DNA of 64,000 bases from Thiohalocapsa sp963704155 (GTDB taxonomy: Bacteria; Pseudomonadota; Gammaproteobacteria; Chromatiales; Chromatiaceae): assembly GCA_963704155.1 (NCBI GenBank), contig CAVPHF010000039.1:1-64000 (forward strand), given 5' to 3'. Below are positions 1 to 6,545 of this stretch, piece after piece (positions within the stretch are counted from its first letter, which is position 1; every line of letters begins with the position of its first letter). A program made the translations under genes and the position numbers. Under the pieces are notes generated by a model. It did no database searches. It was not told where the DNA came from and was given only the letters and a program-made list of their open reading frames with translations.

Positions 1-94
1 TCCTTGAAAGGAATATTCGTATCCGAGGTCCCTCGCAGTACCAAGTTCAGCGTTTTCTCTGCTTTACACATGAGTGTTTGGTGTGGAATCAGTT

Positions 95-972
95 CCTCCG
101 GCGTAGGGACTCCGGTCACCCGGGGCCCCCGCCACAGACCCGGACGTGCGGTTTTCTCGAGTCTTATGTGGCGCGCCACATTACGCACCCGGTTCCTCGG
201 TTGTACTCGCTCTCGCGCGAGCGTGGAAGTCATGCCAACACCAGTTCCCGTTGCGCGCTGCGCGGCGTTATGAGGCGGGGACGGGCGACACCGAGCCGTG
301 TGCAGGCGCGCTTGAACGCATCCCACGTGTAGCTCCGGCGCTTGCCCCCGCGCCTGTTTAGCCACTTGAATGCAGCGATGACGGCCGCCGTACGGTAACG
401 CCACAGGTCGCCGGGATGCCGAGCGGTCGCTGTTTTCCGTTCTCTTTGGGGATGTAGACGCGCCGCACCAGCTTGGCCCGATAAGACACCCCGTCGGCAT
501 CCGGCGGTCTCCCGCCTGCCTGGCTGCTCCCTGCGCGATGACTCCACCCGAGCGCACGCCGTTGCAGGGCTCATCACCCGTTCGTGTCCCAGCCCAGTCG
601 GTTTCATCATGTCACCTCGGTCAGGAGCCTCCGGGGCTTCCCGAGTTCTCTGACGCCTCTCTTCCTGCATGCCACGGCCTGAGGACTCCGGCGGATCTCC
701 ACACGCTTGCCATCGAACGCGTGCTTCATGTTGGCTTCCAGGACGTTAAAACTGTCGCCATCCGCGGGTTAGCTTTCTCGAAGCTGTACCAGCACTTCAG
801 GGAGCGCGACCTCCCCTACGGCCTACAGGATTCTCTGTGTACGCTTGCCCTGCACATTTGTTCGCGACTTACGCCGCTCCGCAGCAGGACCAACACTCGA
901 TACGGGTGGGTGGCTAGCCCTTACCCGACCGGGACTTTCACCCGCCAAGAGACGCCGAGCTTTGCTCGGCGC
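95..972 (-). mobile_element. Internally deleted group II intron
   Basis: Read on the minus strand, positions 965-900 look like the start of a bacterial group II intron, including the typical GGTGAAAGTCC-type stretch followed by GGGTAAGGGCTAG. Positions 190-140 match a domain V (AACCGGGTGCG ... CGCACGTCCGGGTC). The whole element is only about 0.9 kb where 1.9-2.5 kb is usual, because most of the reverse transcriptase has been lost. Domain V is itself interrupted by about 20 nt containing a perfect 16-bp palindrome (166-181). The 5' end abuts the attC-like site at 972-1061, as expected for class C introns that target integron attC sites. Boundaries are approximate; the element is almost certainly non-functional. 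Confidence 0.72.
230..506 (-). pseudogene. Group II intron reverse transcriptase/maturase remnant
   Basis: Two pieces of one gene are visible on the minus strand. Around 506-415 the translation reads VSYRAKLVRRVYIPKENGK and then QRPLGIP, the first conserved block of intron reverse transcriptases. From about 405 to 230 it reads FKWLNRRGGKRRSYTWD and then FKRACTRLGVARPRLI, the maturase C-terminus. Everything between (palm with the YADD active site, thumb) is missing, and the two pieces are in different frames. The joint lies near 405-418. The protein cannot be active; the remnant only identifies the host intron. Confidence 0.78.
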
Positions 973-1061
973 GACAACGTTAAGCACAGCGCGCGCCTTG
1001 GAGCAGCCTGAGCGACAGCGAAGGCTGCTCCAAGGCGTCGCTGCTGGTGCGCTTGTTCGGC
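972..1061 (-). other. attC-like site after the HicAB cassette
   Basis: On the minus strand the site starts with GCCGAAC (1061-1055, R'' type RYYYAAC). A long imperfect stem follows, made by CGCCTTGGAGCAGCCT and its complement around a short loop near 1010-1020. It ends with AAC/GTT at 978-976, where a full GTTRRRY is replaced by GTTGTCG at the group II intron border. Stem length, loop and position 5 bp after the hicB stop are typical of integron cassette recombination sites. The imperfect final core is consistent with intron insertion there. Confidence 0.7.
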
Positions 1062-1065
1062 TTCT

Positions 1066-1284
1066 TCATGCAACGCGATAGATGACCGGACGGTATTCTG
1101 GTGGCGGAATTGGCTTGCCGTTCGCCTCTGCGGACGCCAACCAGCCCTCCTTGGCTTTCAGAACTTCCGCCAAAGCTTCATTCGGCGTTTCGCCGAATGC
1201 GGAACACGCTTTCAAATCCGGAATGTCGGCAATGTAGCCTTCATCTTCTTCACTATAGAAGATGTTGACGTGATAATCTTTCAT
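1066..1284 (-). CDS. hicB: HicB-family antitoxin
   Basis: This 72-residue protein starts MKDYHVNIFYSEEDEGYIA and continues DIPDLKACSAFGETPNEAL, the partial RNase H-like fold of HicB antitoxins (an N-terminal beta hairpin, then the D-PDL-A-GET-EAL motif). Known HicB proteins bind and inactivate HicA and often repress their own operon. The copy is short and has no clear C-terminal DNA-binding helix-turn-helix. It overlaps the end of hicA by four bases (ATGA), indicating translational coupling, and is followed at once by an attC-like site. The pair therefore looks like a mobile cassette whose toxin-antitoxin function stabilises the array. Confidence 0.85.
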   Translation of the reverse strand: MKDYHVNIFYSEEDEGYIADIPDLKACSAFGETPNEALAEVLKAKEGWLASAEANGKPIPPPEYRPVIYRVA

Positions 1285-1535
1285 GATTCGTCTTCCAGTT
1301 GAAGGTTGTGAATCTCTGCCAATTGGAGTAATTGCTTGACTTGATAGGGCTTCGCCTTCCCCTTCAAATCCTGCAGATTCAACAACTCCGGAATCTTCGG
1401 ATGAATGAAAATATGATGGCTTCCGTTCACTCTGTCCAATCGGAAGCCGAAAGCCTCAGCTATCGCTACTGCTTCCGAAAACCGGACGTTCTTTGAGCCG
1501 GAAAGCAGTTTCAAGAGAAGCTTGCGCTTTTTCAT
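1281..1535 (-). CDS. hicA: HicA-family mRNA interferase toxin
   Basis: This 84-residue protein carries the HicA signature: a G-F-xx-R-xx-GSHHIF segment (FGFRLDRVNGSHHIFIHP) with the catalytic histidine, inside a double-stranded RNA-binding-like alpha-beta-beta-beta-alpha fold. HicA toxins cleave mRNA and arrest translation until neutralised by HicB. The gene precedes hicB and overlaps it by four bases, the usual toxin-first order of this family. It lies between two attC-like sites (972-1061 and 1582-1670), so it belongs to a two-gene integron cassette. No separate promoter is obvious. Confidence 0.86.
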   Translation of the reverse strand: MKKRKLLLKLLSGSKNVRFSEAVAIAEAFGFRLDRVNGSHHIFIHPKIPELLNLQDLKGKAKPYQVKQLLQLAEIHNLQLEDES

Positions 1536-1581
1536 GAGTCAAAGACGAACCCAACTTCGCGACGCCTCTTGTTTGTTTGGA

Positions 1582-1670
1582 GCCGAACGTCAACCGCAGC
1601 CCGCGCCAAACTCCGGCCACGCGCGAAGCGCCGGCCGCAGTTTGGCGTCGGGCTGGCGGACTCGTTGGGC
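1582..1670 (-). other. attC site after the BrnTA cassette
   Basis: On the minus strand the site opens with GCCCAAC (1670-1664) and closes with GTTCGGC (1588-1582), matching RYYYAAC and GTTRRRY in five or more positions each. Between them CCAGCCCGACGCCAAACT pairs with AGTTTGGCGCGGGCTG around the loop near 1620-1630. At 89 bp, with extrahelical mismatches and 11 bp downstream of the brnA stop, it is a convincing cassette recombination site. Confidence 0.85.
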
Positions 1671-1681
1671 GACTGCAGGAC

Positions 1682-1921
1682 TTAGCGAGGGTCATTGGGG
1701 GGCTCTGTGGTGAGCTCCGCAGTCCGCTCAGCAAACTGCAGCATTGATCTGAGTGCGGCGTTGACAGCCTCAGAGTTGTGGAAAGCAGCTGCAACATCAG
1801 GGTCGAGAACCACGACATTGGTGCTGCGCATGTACGCCTCGTAGTGCTTTCCGCGCACGGCTTTGGAAAAATCAAAGTCGTATTCAGGGCGCAGATCGTC
1901 TTCGATGTCCTCAGAGTTCAT
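1682..1921 (-). CDS. BrnA-type antitoxin
   Basis: This 79-residue protein starts at MNSEDIEDD inside a longer open frame; that start overlaps the end of the upstream toxin by 11 bases, as usual for brnTA. The N-terminus has the LRPEYDFDFSKAVRGKHYE segment common in antitoxins of BrnT-like toxins. The C-terminus (VVVLDPDVAAAFHNSEAVNA) resembles the ribbon-helix-helix part that dimerises and binds the operon promoter. It is expected to neutralise BrnT and autoregulate the pair. The attC at 1582-1670 follows directly. Confidence 0.75.
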   Translation of the reverse strand: MNSEDIEDDLRPEYDFDFSKAVRGKHYEAYMRSTNVVVLDPDVAAAFHNSEAVNAALRSMLQFAERTAELTTEPPNDPR

Positions 1922-2180
1922 AACGCCTCCGCTCATGTGCAGTTGCCTGTCGCGCGCTGATGATCCGAAACTCGGTGCCTTGCTCCGTGTGTGCAACCAC
2001 CAAGAGCCGACCCGAGGACGAGCGACCGACGGTGATGAATCTTTGCTCCCCGACAGAATGATCCTGATCGGGAAATGTGCCGGCCAACGAATCCCCAAAC
2101 ACGGTAGCGGCTTCGTCGAAGTCTACCCCATGCTTGCGAAGATTTGCCTCAGCTTTCTTTGCGTTCCAGGCGAATTTCAC
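1911..2180 (-). CDS. brnT: BrnT-family ribonuclease toxin
   Basis: This 89-residue protein begins MKFAWNAKKAEANLRKHGV followed by DFDEAATVFGD, the classic BrnT (DUF497) N-terminus, and ends RIISARQATAHERRRYE, the conserved C-terminal catalytic/basic block. BrnT toxins have a RelE-like fold and degrade RNA under stress; BrnA antagonises them. The pair sits between attC-like sites at 1582-1670 and 2223-2332, in the same direction as the other cassettes. Length is normal for the family and nothing looks broken. Confidence 0.85.
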   Translation of the reverse strand: MKFAWNAKKAEANLRKHGVDFDEAATVFGDSLAGTFPDQDHSVGEQRFITVGRSSSGRLLVVAHTEQGTEFRIISARQATAHERRRYEL

Positions 2181-2222
2181 TGTGCTGCCGTGCTCTATTC
2201 GGGTGTCGGTGGGGTTCTACCC

Positions 2223-2332
2223 GCCCAACGTCTAGCACAGCCCGGCCCTTGGCCCGCCTGGCACTGGCTCGGAGGTTAACGCCCAGCTGGACGCGGGCTA
2301 AGGGCTCGGGCTGGTGCACTCTATAGTTACTC
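2223..2332 (-). other. attC-like site abutting the IS110 element
   Basis: The R' side is clear: plus-strand GCCCAAC at 2223-2229 (GTTGGGC on the minus strand). The stem is long: AGCCCGGCCCTTGGCCCGC (2239-2257) pairs imperfectly with GCGGGCTAAGGGCTCGGGCT (2293-2312). The distal R'' core is degenerate (GAGTAAC on the minus strand, 2332-2326; only AAC fits well). The IS110-family element starts just beyond. This is either a complete but worn attC or one clipped by the insertion. Confidence 0.68.
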
Positions 2333-2339
2333 CGAACCG

Positions 2340-2639
2340 ATCAGTAGTGATCTTTCATTAATAGCAATTGGCGCCGTGGATAACTTCATCATTCGGTGCC
2401 GAGCAAAGGGTTGCGCCCTGTGCTAAACCGCATAGGGCGGGCAAACGCCGCCGGGCGACGAATACTGGCGCTACGCGTATGACGCTTACTAACATACTTT
2501 CGCGCCCGGCGGTGTCCGTTGTTTCGAAACGAACACTCAGGGGTCGTTGCACGATGACTCTCTATAATGCCTTCGCTGAAACAACCCAACACCGGCTATA
2601 CGGCGTCTGCCCTCGGCTTTTGAGTCTAGCACAGGCGAG
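2340..2639 (+). ncRNA. Possible bridge RNA region of the IS110 element
   Basis: About 300 bp upstream of the transposase have no coding potential but contain strong hairpins, for example GCCCTGTGC/GCATAGGGC around TAAACC (about 2415-2440). In characterised IS110 elements this 5' non-coding segment is transcribed as the bridge RNA that specifies target and donor DNA. Assignment here rests only on position and structure potential; the target-binding and donor-binding loops were not resolved by eye. Confidence 0.4.
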
Positions 2640-2648
2640 GTGATGCAG

Positions 2649-3920
2649 ATGAGCACACACAACCGGTTCGCCGCCATCGTCGGTCTGGATTGGGCGGACA
2701 AGAAGCATGACGTTTGCGTGCAGAGCGTGCCGGATGGTGCGCGCGAGTTCGCGGTGATCGAGCAGCGCCCGGAGGCGCTTGATGAGTGGGCCAACGCCTT
2801 GCGCGTGCGCTTCGGAAACCGGCCGGTGGCGGTCTGCGTGGAGCTGCGCAAGGGTCCGGTGATCTACGCGTTGTCGAAGTACGAGCACCTGGTGCTGTTC
2901 ATGGTCAGCCCCGGGTTGGTGGCGAAGATCCGCCGGGCGTTGCGCCCGAGCGGGGCGAAGGATGACCCGAGCGATGCGGCGCTGATCCTGGACATCTTGG
3001 AGAAGCATCCCGGGCAGGTCAGGCGCATCGATCCGGATGATCCACGCACGCGTCAACTCACCGTGCTGGTGGAGGCGCGCCGGGATCTCGTGGATCAGCG
3101 TGTGCGCTTGACCAACGCCCTGACATCGAACCTCAAGGGCTACTTCCCGCAAGCGTTGCACTGCTTTGACGAGTTGGGCACCACGTTGGCCTGCGACTTC
3201 CTGCGCAATTGGCCCTCGCTGGGCGAGGCGAAGCGGGCGCGGGAGACGACGTTGCGGACCTTCTTCCACCGCCATGGCGTGCGCGGCGAGGCGCGCATCG
3301 ACGAGCGCATCGTGCTGCTGCGCGATGCGCTGGCGCTGACCACAGATGCCGGCGTGCTGCTGCCCGCACTGCTGGCGACCAAGATCCTGGTTGAGCAGCT
3401 GCGCGCGGTGCTGGCGGGCATCGAGCGCTACGAGCGGGCCATCGAGAAGGTGTTCAAGGCGCACCCGGATGCGGCGATCTTCGCCAGCCTGCCGGGCGCC
3501 GGCCCCACCTTCGCGCCGCGTCTGCTCGCGGTCTTCGGCAGCAACCGCGAGCGCTGGCCCGATGCGGCGAGCCTACAGCAATACCTCGGGGTCGCACCTG
3601 TGACCGAGCGCAGCGGCAACAGCCAATGGGTGCATTGGCGCTGGGCTTGCCCGAAATTCCTGCGCCAAAGCGTCGTGGAATGGGCCGGGATGAGTGTGCG
3701 CTACTCTATATGGGCGGCGGCCTATTATCAGGACCAGCGCAACCGCGGGAAGACCCACAACATTGCCGTGCGGGCGCTCGCCTTCAAATGGCTGCGCATC
3801 CTGCACCGCTGTTGGATGGACCGAACACCCTATGACGAGGCGACGTACTTGAAGGCGCTGCAAAAGAGCGGCTCACCGCTGCTTGCAATGATTGCTGCGC
3901 CGACTGCGCCGGCGCGGTAA
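2649..3920 (+). CDS. IS110-family transposase (DEDD/RuvC-like)
   Basis: This protein of about 423 residues starts with the RuvC-like motif FAAIVGLDWADKKHDVCVQ, holding the first catalytic Asp. The C-terminal half has FASLPGAGPTFAPRLLAVFG and GVAPVTERSGNSQWVHW, the transposase_20 domain with the catalytic serine region. I chose ATG 2649 because GAGG (2637-2640) gives good ribosome spacing; GTG 2640 and ATG 2643 are in-frame alternatives. IS110 enzymes insert and excise DNA as recombinases guided by an element-encoded RNA. The gene looks intact. It runs opposite to the surrounding cassette genes and probably uses its own left-end promoter. Confidence 0.9.
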   Translation: MSTHNRFAAIVGLDWADKKHDVCVQSVPDGAREFAVIEQRPEALDEWANALRVRFGNRPVAVCVELRKGPVIYALSKYEHLVLFMVSPGLVAKIRRALRPSGAKDDPSDAALILDILEKHPGQVRRIDPDDPRTRQLTVLVEARRDLVDQRVRLTNALTSNLKGYFPQALHCFDELGTTLACDFLRNWPSLGEAKRARETTLRTFFHRHGVRGEARIDERIVLLRDALALTTDAGVLLPALLATKILVEQLRAVLAGIERYERAIEKVFKAHPDAAIFASLPGAGPTFAPRLLAVFGSNRERWPDAASLQQYLGVAPVTERSGNSQWVHWRWACPKFLRQSVVEWAGMSVRYSIWAAAYYQDQRNRGKTHNIAVRALAFKWLRILHRCWMDRTPYDEATYLKALQKSGSPLLAMIAAPTAPAR

Positions 3921-3950
3921 TCCTGCGCCCACCAGGGACGGTCAGAATCA

Positions 3951-3990
3951 ACAGGCGCATTACGCGCCTGTGGATAACCTGTGGACAACC
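3951..3990. repeat. Palindrome and DnaA-box-like pair at the IS right end
   Basis: ACAGGCGC (3951-3958) and GCGCCTGT (3964-3971) form a perfect 8-bp inverted repeat with a 5-base loop. It runs into TGTGGATAA and, 11 bases on, TGTGGACAA, which on the other strand read TTATCCACA and TTGTCCACA, the DnaA-box consensus. The position 30 bp after the transposase stop suggests a subterminal element of the insertion sequence rather than an origin. Confidence 0.55.
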
Positions 3991-4050
3991 TGTTGGTTGC
4001 CTGTGGAGAGATTTTGCCCGAAAGCTTGACAGACCGGCTCAGGGCGTATG

Positions 4051-4317
4051 TTAGCACCTGCGCGATTTAAGCAATCGATCATACTCTTTGTGAGTACCAA
4101 TCCAAACCCAGACCAAGCCGTCTTCATCTTCGCTTGCAAGAGCACGGTGGTTTCTTCCGACGCGCGCAGACCAGAGGGTGCCGACCTTCTTGAGGTGCAG
4201 GGAAGGGTGCTTGGGATTCCGCTTGAGCAGATCATAGTTCTTGCGAGCCAATGCTTGAACATCTTTAGGCAGCGCATTGAACAGGCCCCAGAACCGTGAC
4301 GTAGCCCTGTGCATCAA
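4051..4317 (-). CDS. RelE/ParE-superfamily toxin
   Basis: This 88-residue protein has the pattern FWGLFNALPKDVQALARKNY, then HPSLHLKKVG, then WSARVGRNHRALA and WIGTHKEYDRLL. It is a common RelE/ParE-fold toxin type in cyanobacterial and integron toxin-antitoxin pairs. Members usually cleave mRNA at the ribosome, but the exact target of this subtype is not shown by sequence. Its stop codon lies in TGCTAAC (4054-4048), a degenerate attC R'' core. It overlaps the antitoxin by four bases, antitoxin first. The attC expected after it seems to be disturbed by the IS110 insertion. Confidence 0.78.
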   Translation of the reverse strand: MMHRATSRFWGLFNALPKDVQALARKNYDLLKRNPKHPSLHLKKVGTLWSARVGRNHRALASEDEDGLVWVWIGTHKEYDRLLKSRRC

Positions 4318-4514
4318 AATTCGCGGAGTTTTCCCTGCCTTTTTTCTTCAGCGGCCTCGTCAATCAAGAAGTCTAAAGCGCCATCGGCTGCATCTTGTTC
4401 TATCGCTCGGTCCCATTCAGCAGCATCGCGCTCACTTAGCCAGTCAAGCAGCTTTGCATACTCCGGTTGTGGAAGCGCCTCAATTTGGACCTTGATCTGT
4501 TCAAAAGTTTGCAC
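4314..4514 (-). CDS. Antitoxin partner of the RelE/ParE-type toxin
   Basis: This 66-residue acidic protein (YAKLLDWLSERDAAEWDRAI, then EQDAADGALDFLIDEA) matches the small helical antitoxins that travel with this toxin type. The W-xx-W-D-xx-I-xx-D-xxx-G-xLD motif is visible. It is expected to wrap around and inactivate the downstream toxin. No DNA-binding domain is recognisable. The gene starts 22 bp inside the cassette from the attC at 4536-4628, so promoter and leader must be very short or lie in the upstream cassette. Confidence 0.72.
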   Translation of the reverse strand: MQTFEQIKVQIEALPQPEYAKLLDWLSERDAAEWDRAIEQDAADGALDFLIDEAAEEKRQGKLREF

Positions 4515-4535
4515 AGTGAGCCTCCGGTGTTATGG

Positions 4536-4628
4536 GGCTAACGTTAAGGCTGGCGCGCCCCCCGTTGCCGCGCGGGAGCGAAGCGACGGCGCGGCAACGG
4601 GCGGTCGCAGCCGAGCCTTTCGTTGGGC
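4536..4628 (-). other. attC site after the small exported-protein cassette
   Basis: On the minus strand the site reads GCCCAAC (4628-4622), AAAGGCTCGGCTGCG, a strong central stem CCGTTGCCGCGC/GCGCGGCAACGG, CAGCCTTAAC, then GTTAGCC (4542-4536). Both core sites fit RYYYAAC/GTTRRRY with at most one mismatch. The 93-bp length and the stem mismatches are typical. It lies 7 bp after the stop of the gene at 4635-5009. Confidence 0.88.
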
Positions 4629-4634
4629 ATCGCT

Positions 4635-5009
4635 TCATCTCTCCTTGTTACACACATAATTGACCAAGTCAGATTTGCTGGACCCCGGAACGAGTGAAGT
4701 CCATTTTGAGCGTGCTGACCAGTCAGCCAATGGTTCTGTTGGCGCCTCTTTCACGCCATCTTCTTCGCCTCCAGCAAGCACGAAGTACTGGTTGGTCTGG
4801 CAATTCACCTTGAGTTCCGTGAAGTCCGTATAGGCACCACCCTTGCCGACTCTGCTAGTAAGCACGTGGAACTCACCACTATCAAGCGTTTCGGTCTTAA
4901 GGACGTAATAGGTCCCGCTATCGCCCGCTGTAGATGCACGATACAGGTCTTTGGCGATGGAGCCGAACGGGACCGCGAAAAGAGCGGCGAGGAACATGCG
5001 CTTTATCAT
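4635..5009 (-). CDS. Small exported protein of unknown function (cassette gene)
   Basis: This 124-residue protein starts MIKRMFLAALFAVPFGSIA, a clear Sec-type signal peptide with likely cleavage after SIA. The start is supported by GGAGAAGG six bases upstream; an in-frame upstream extension is rejected because it lacks both. The mature part is soluble and mixed, with two late cysteines (VNCQ and YVCNK) that could form a disulfide, and a TYYVLKTET/VLTSRVGKGG core of beta-strand character. I do not recognise the family. It is the only gene between attC 4536-4628 and attC 5036-5131, so it is a single-gene cassette. Confidence 0.75.
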   Translation of the reverse strand: MIKRMFLAALFAVPFGSIAKDLYRASTAGDSGTYYVLKTETLDSGEFHVLTSRVGKGGAYTDFTELKVNCQTNQYFVLAGGEEDGVKEAPTEPLADWSARSKWTSLVPGSSKSDLVNYVCNKER

Positions 5010-5035
5010 TTGCCTTCTCCGTGTTGCGATTTCGA

Positions 5036-5131
5036 GCCCAACGAAAAAGCATTTTATCCGGCGTGCGCCAGACAGATCTTCCGGTCGACGCACTGAGTTG
5101 GGCGCGCACGACGGATAAATGTTTGTTGGAC
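5036..5131 (-). other. attC site
   Basis: On the minus strand it opens with GTCCAAC (5131-5125) and closes with GTTGGGC (5042-5036). AAACATTTATCCG pairs with CGGATAAAATGCTTTT, and GTCGTGCGCG pairs with GTGCGCCAGAC-type sequence in the inner stem. At 96 bp it fits the cassette recombination-site consensus. A TAG stop of a small minus-strand frame overlaps its first core, as many cassette genes do, but that frame is not convincingly a gene. Confidence 0.85.
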
Positions 5132-5420
5132 TAATCCGATCGCTGCACGGTGCCTGAATTCGCGACGGCCCTCGGCGACCATAGGGGATTGTATCGCCGA
5201 GTCTGGGGTCTGCGGAAAGCGTGCGGCGGAAACCGTCGGCTGCGCCGGACGTGTGCGGGACGACAGTCGAGCATGCGTGGTGTGATGAGCATGAATTTTC
5301 GGGTCTTTCGGCCGAAGTATAGGCGGTTTTCCGGGCGCCAGGCGAGTGCGACCGCAGGCGGTTGGTGGCCTGTTGAAGTCGTCACCGTCGACGGTGCCCA
5401 GCGGCCGTCAGCGCTGGGGA
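5132..5420. other. Segment without a convincing gene between attC and the IS91 element
   Basis: This stretch should contain the 3' part of the first cassette plus the end of the IS91-type element. A minus-strand frame (5131-5385, 84 residues, Arg/Pro rich) ends in the attC core but resembles no known family. GTTGGACTAATCCG at 5125-5138 recurs inverted as CGGATTAGTTCAAC at 7566-7579 with one mismatch, so the IS91 region sits between matching cassette-border sequences. Confidence 0.45.
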
Positions 5421-6545
5421 CTACCCCGGATCGCGGCGCACGGGCGCGAGGTGCGCGCTCACGCGCAGCTTACCCTTGCGGCACGTCGGACAGGGATGGC
5501 CGGCGTACGTGGCGGGCTCGGTCTTCGCCCGGGCGGGCGCGGGCGGCGCTGCCGCCAACGCGCTACGGATCGTCACCAGCTGCTTGGCCCGACAGCGATT
5601 GGCGAGAAAGCCGAAATGTCTTACACGCATGAAGCCTTTGGGCAAGACATGCAGCAGGAATCGGCGCAGCAACTCCTCGCCGGAGAGTGTCATCACCTTG
5701 CGCCGGTTGCCGTCGCCGTAGTCGGTATAGCTGAGCTCGACCGAGGTGCCGTCGAAGCGCAGCAGCCGGCCATCGGAGAGCGCCGTGCGATGGGTGTAGC
5801 GCCCGAGGTAATCCACCACCGTCTCGGCGCGGGCGAGGCACGGCTTGGAGTAGACCACCCAGTCCTTGCCCATCAGCGCCTGTAGCACACGATCGACTGC
5901 GTTGCGATCGGTGATGCGTGGCAACTGCCCGGCCTCGAAGGCCGCCCGCAGGCGACTGACGAAACCGCCGCGCAGCTGCCGCGACAGTGCCCGCACCGGG
6001 AACAGATAGGTGCGCTTGGCCGGATGCCAGGTGCCGTCGTCGGCCAGTGCCCCGCCCGGCACCAGGCAGTGCAGATGGACATGACGCACCAGCGTCTGAC
6101 CCCAGGTGTGGAGCATGGCCGTCATGCCCAGTTGGCCGTCCAGGCGCTTGGCATCGGCGCCGAACGCGGAGAGCGTCGCCCAAACCGTCTCGAACAAGAG
6201 ATCATAGATCTCTTTGGGCTGGACCTCGACCCAGCCGTTGATGCTGTCGGGCAAGGTGAATACCAGGTGATGGTAGGTCACCGGCAGCAGCGCGGCGCGT
6301 TGGCGTTCGCACCAGGCCTCAGAGGCGTGACGCTGGCAGCGCGGGCAGTGGCGATCGCGGCACGCATGGTAGAGAAACGAGCGCTCCCCGCACGCGTCGC
6401 ATGCCAGTGCGAAGCCGCCGAGGGCGGCGGTGCGGCACTGGGCAATGTGATGGCAGACCTGCCATTGGTGGGGGCTGAGTGGCTGCGCCGCGACCCTGTC
6501 GTTCAGACAGGCATGTACGAGCGCCTGTAGTGAGGCTTCAGGCAT
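5421..6545 (-). CDS. IS91-family HUH transposase
   Basis: This protein of about 374 residues has an N-terminal zinc-binding block (CDACGERSFLYHACRDRHCP, then CQRH) followed by the transposase_32 domain. The metal-binding HUH motif is seen in HVHLHCLVPGG, and a catalytic tyrosine candidate in YLGRYTHRTALSDGRLL. A second cysteine pair (HPCPTCRKGKL) is near the C-terminus. The enzyme nicks one strand and drives rolling-circle transposition. I chose the start at 6545 because its ATG overlaps the recombinase stop as ATGCCTGA, implying translational coupling; 6566 is an in-frame alternative. The gene appears intact. Confidence 0.88.
   Translation of the reverse strand: MPEASLQALVHACLNDRVAAQPLSPHQWQVCHHIAQCRTAALGGFALACDACGERSFLYHACRDRHCPRCQRHASEAWCERQRAALLPVTYHHLVFTLPDSINGWVEVQPKEIYDLLFETVWATLSAFGADAKRLDGQLGMTAMLHTWGQTLVRHVHLHCLVPGGALADDGTWHPAKRTYLFPVRALSRQLRGGFVSRLRAAFEAGQLPRITDRNAVDRVLQALMGKDWVVYSKPCLARAETVVDYLGRYTHRTALSDGRLLRFDGTSVELSYTDYGDGNRRKVMTLSGEELLRRFLLHVLPKGFMRVRHFGFLANRCRAKQLVTIRSALAAAPPAPARAKTEPATYAGHPCPTCRKGKLRVSAHLAPVRRDPG

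Larger units (their letters stand above)
2333..3990 (+). mobile_element. IS110-family insertion sequence next to attC
   Basis: A single DEDD-type transposase gene is preceded by about 310 bp and followed by about 70-130 bp of non-coding DNA, and no terminal inverted repeats are seen. This is the layout of IS110/IS1111 elements. The left end starts at or just inside the attC-like site 2223-2332; the right end lies before the toxin gene that ends at 4051. A perfect palindrome (3951-3971) lies just after the transposase stop. The sequence GCGCC(T)GTGGATAAC occurs in the same orientation near both ends (2371-2384 and 3964-3978). Exact ends cannot be fixed without an empty site for comparison. Confidence 0.7.

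Noticed and set aside
538..1011. Plus-strand frame with TRYGWVASPYPTGTFT, often annotated as hypothetical
   Set aside because: It is antisense to the 5' part of the group II intron, whose structured RNA gives the recurring peptide; no start signal.
2562..3464. 300-codon minus-strand frame over the IS110 transposase
   Set aside because: Antisense shadow created by GC-rich codon bias; the plus strand has clear transposase motifs.
3969..3990. Replication origin from DnaA-box-like sequences
   Set aside because: Only two boxes, no AT-rich unwinding element, and the site lies at the right end of an insertion sequence.
5131..5385. 84-codon cassette gene ending in the attC core
   Set aside because: Stop position is suggestive, but composition is Arg/Pro-rich, no ribosome-binding site or family match was seen, so it is left as uncertain sequence.
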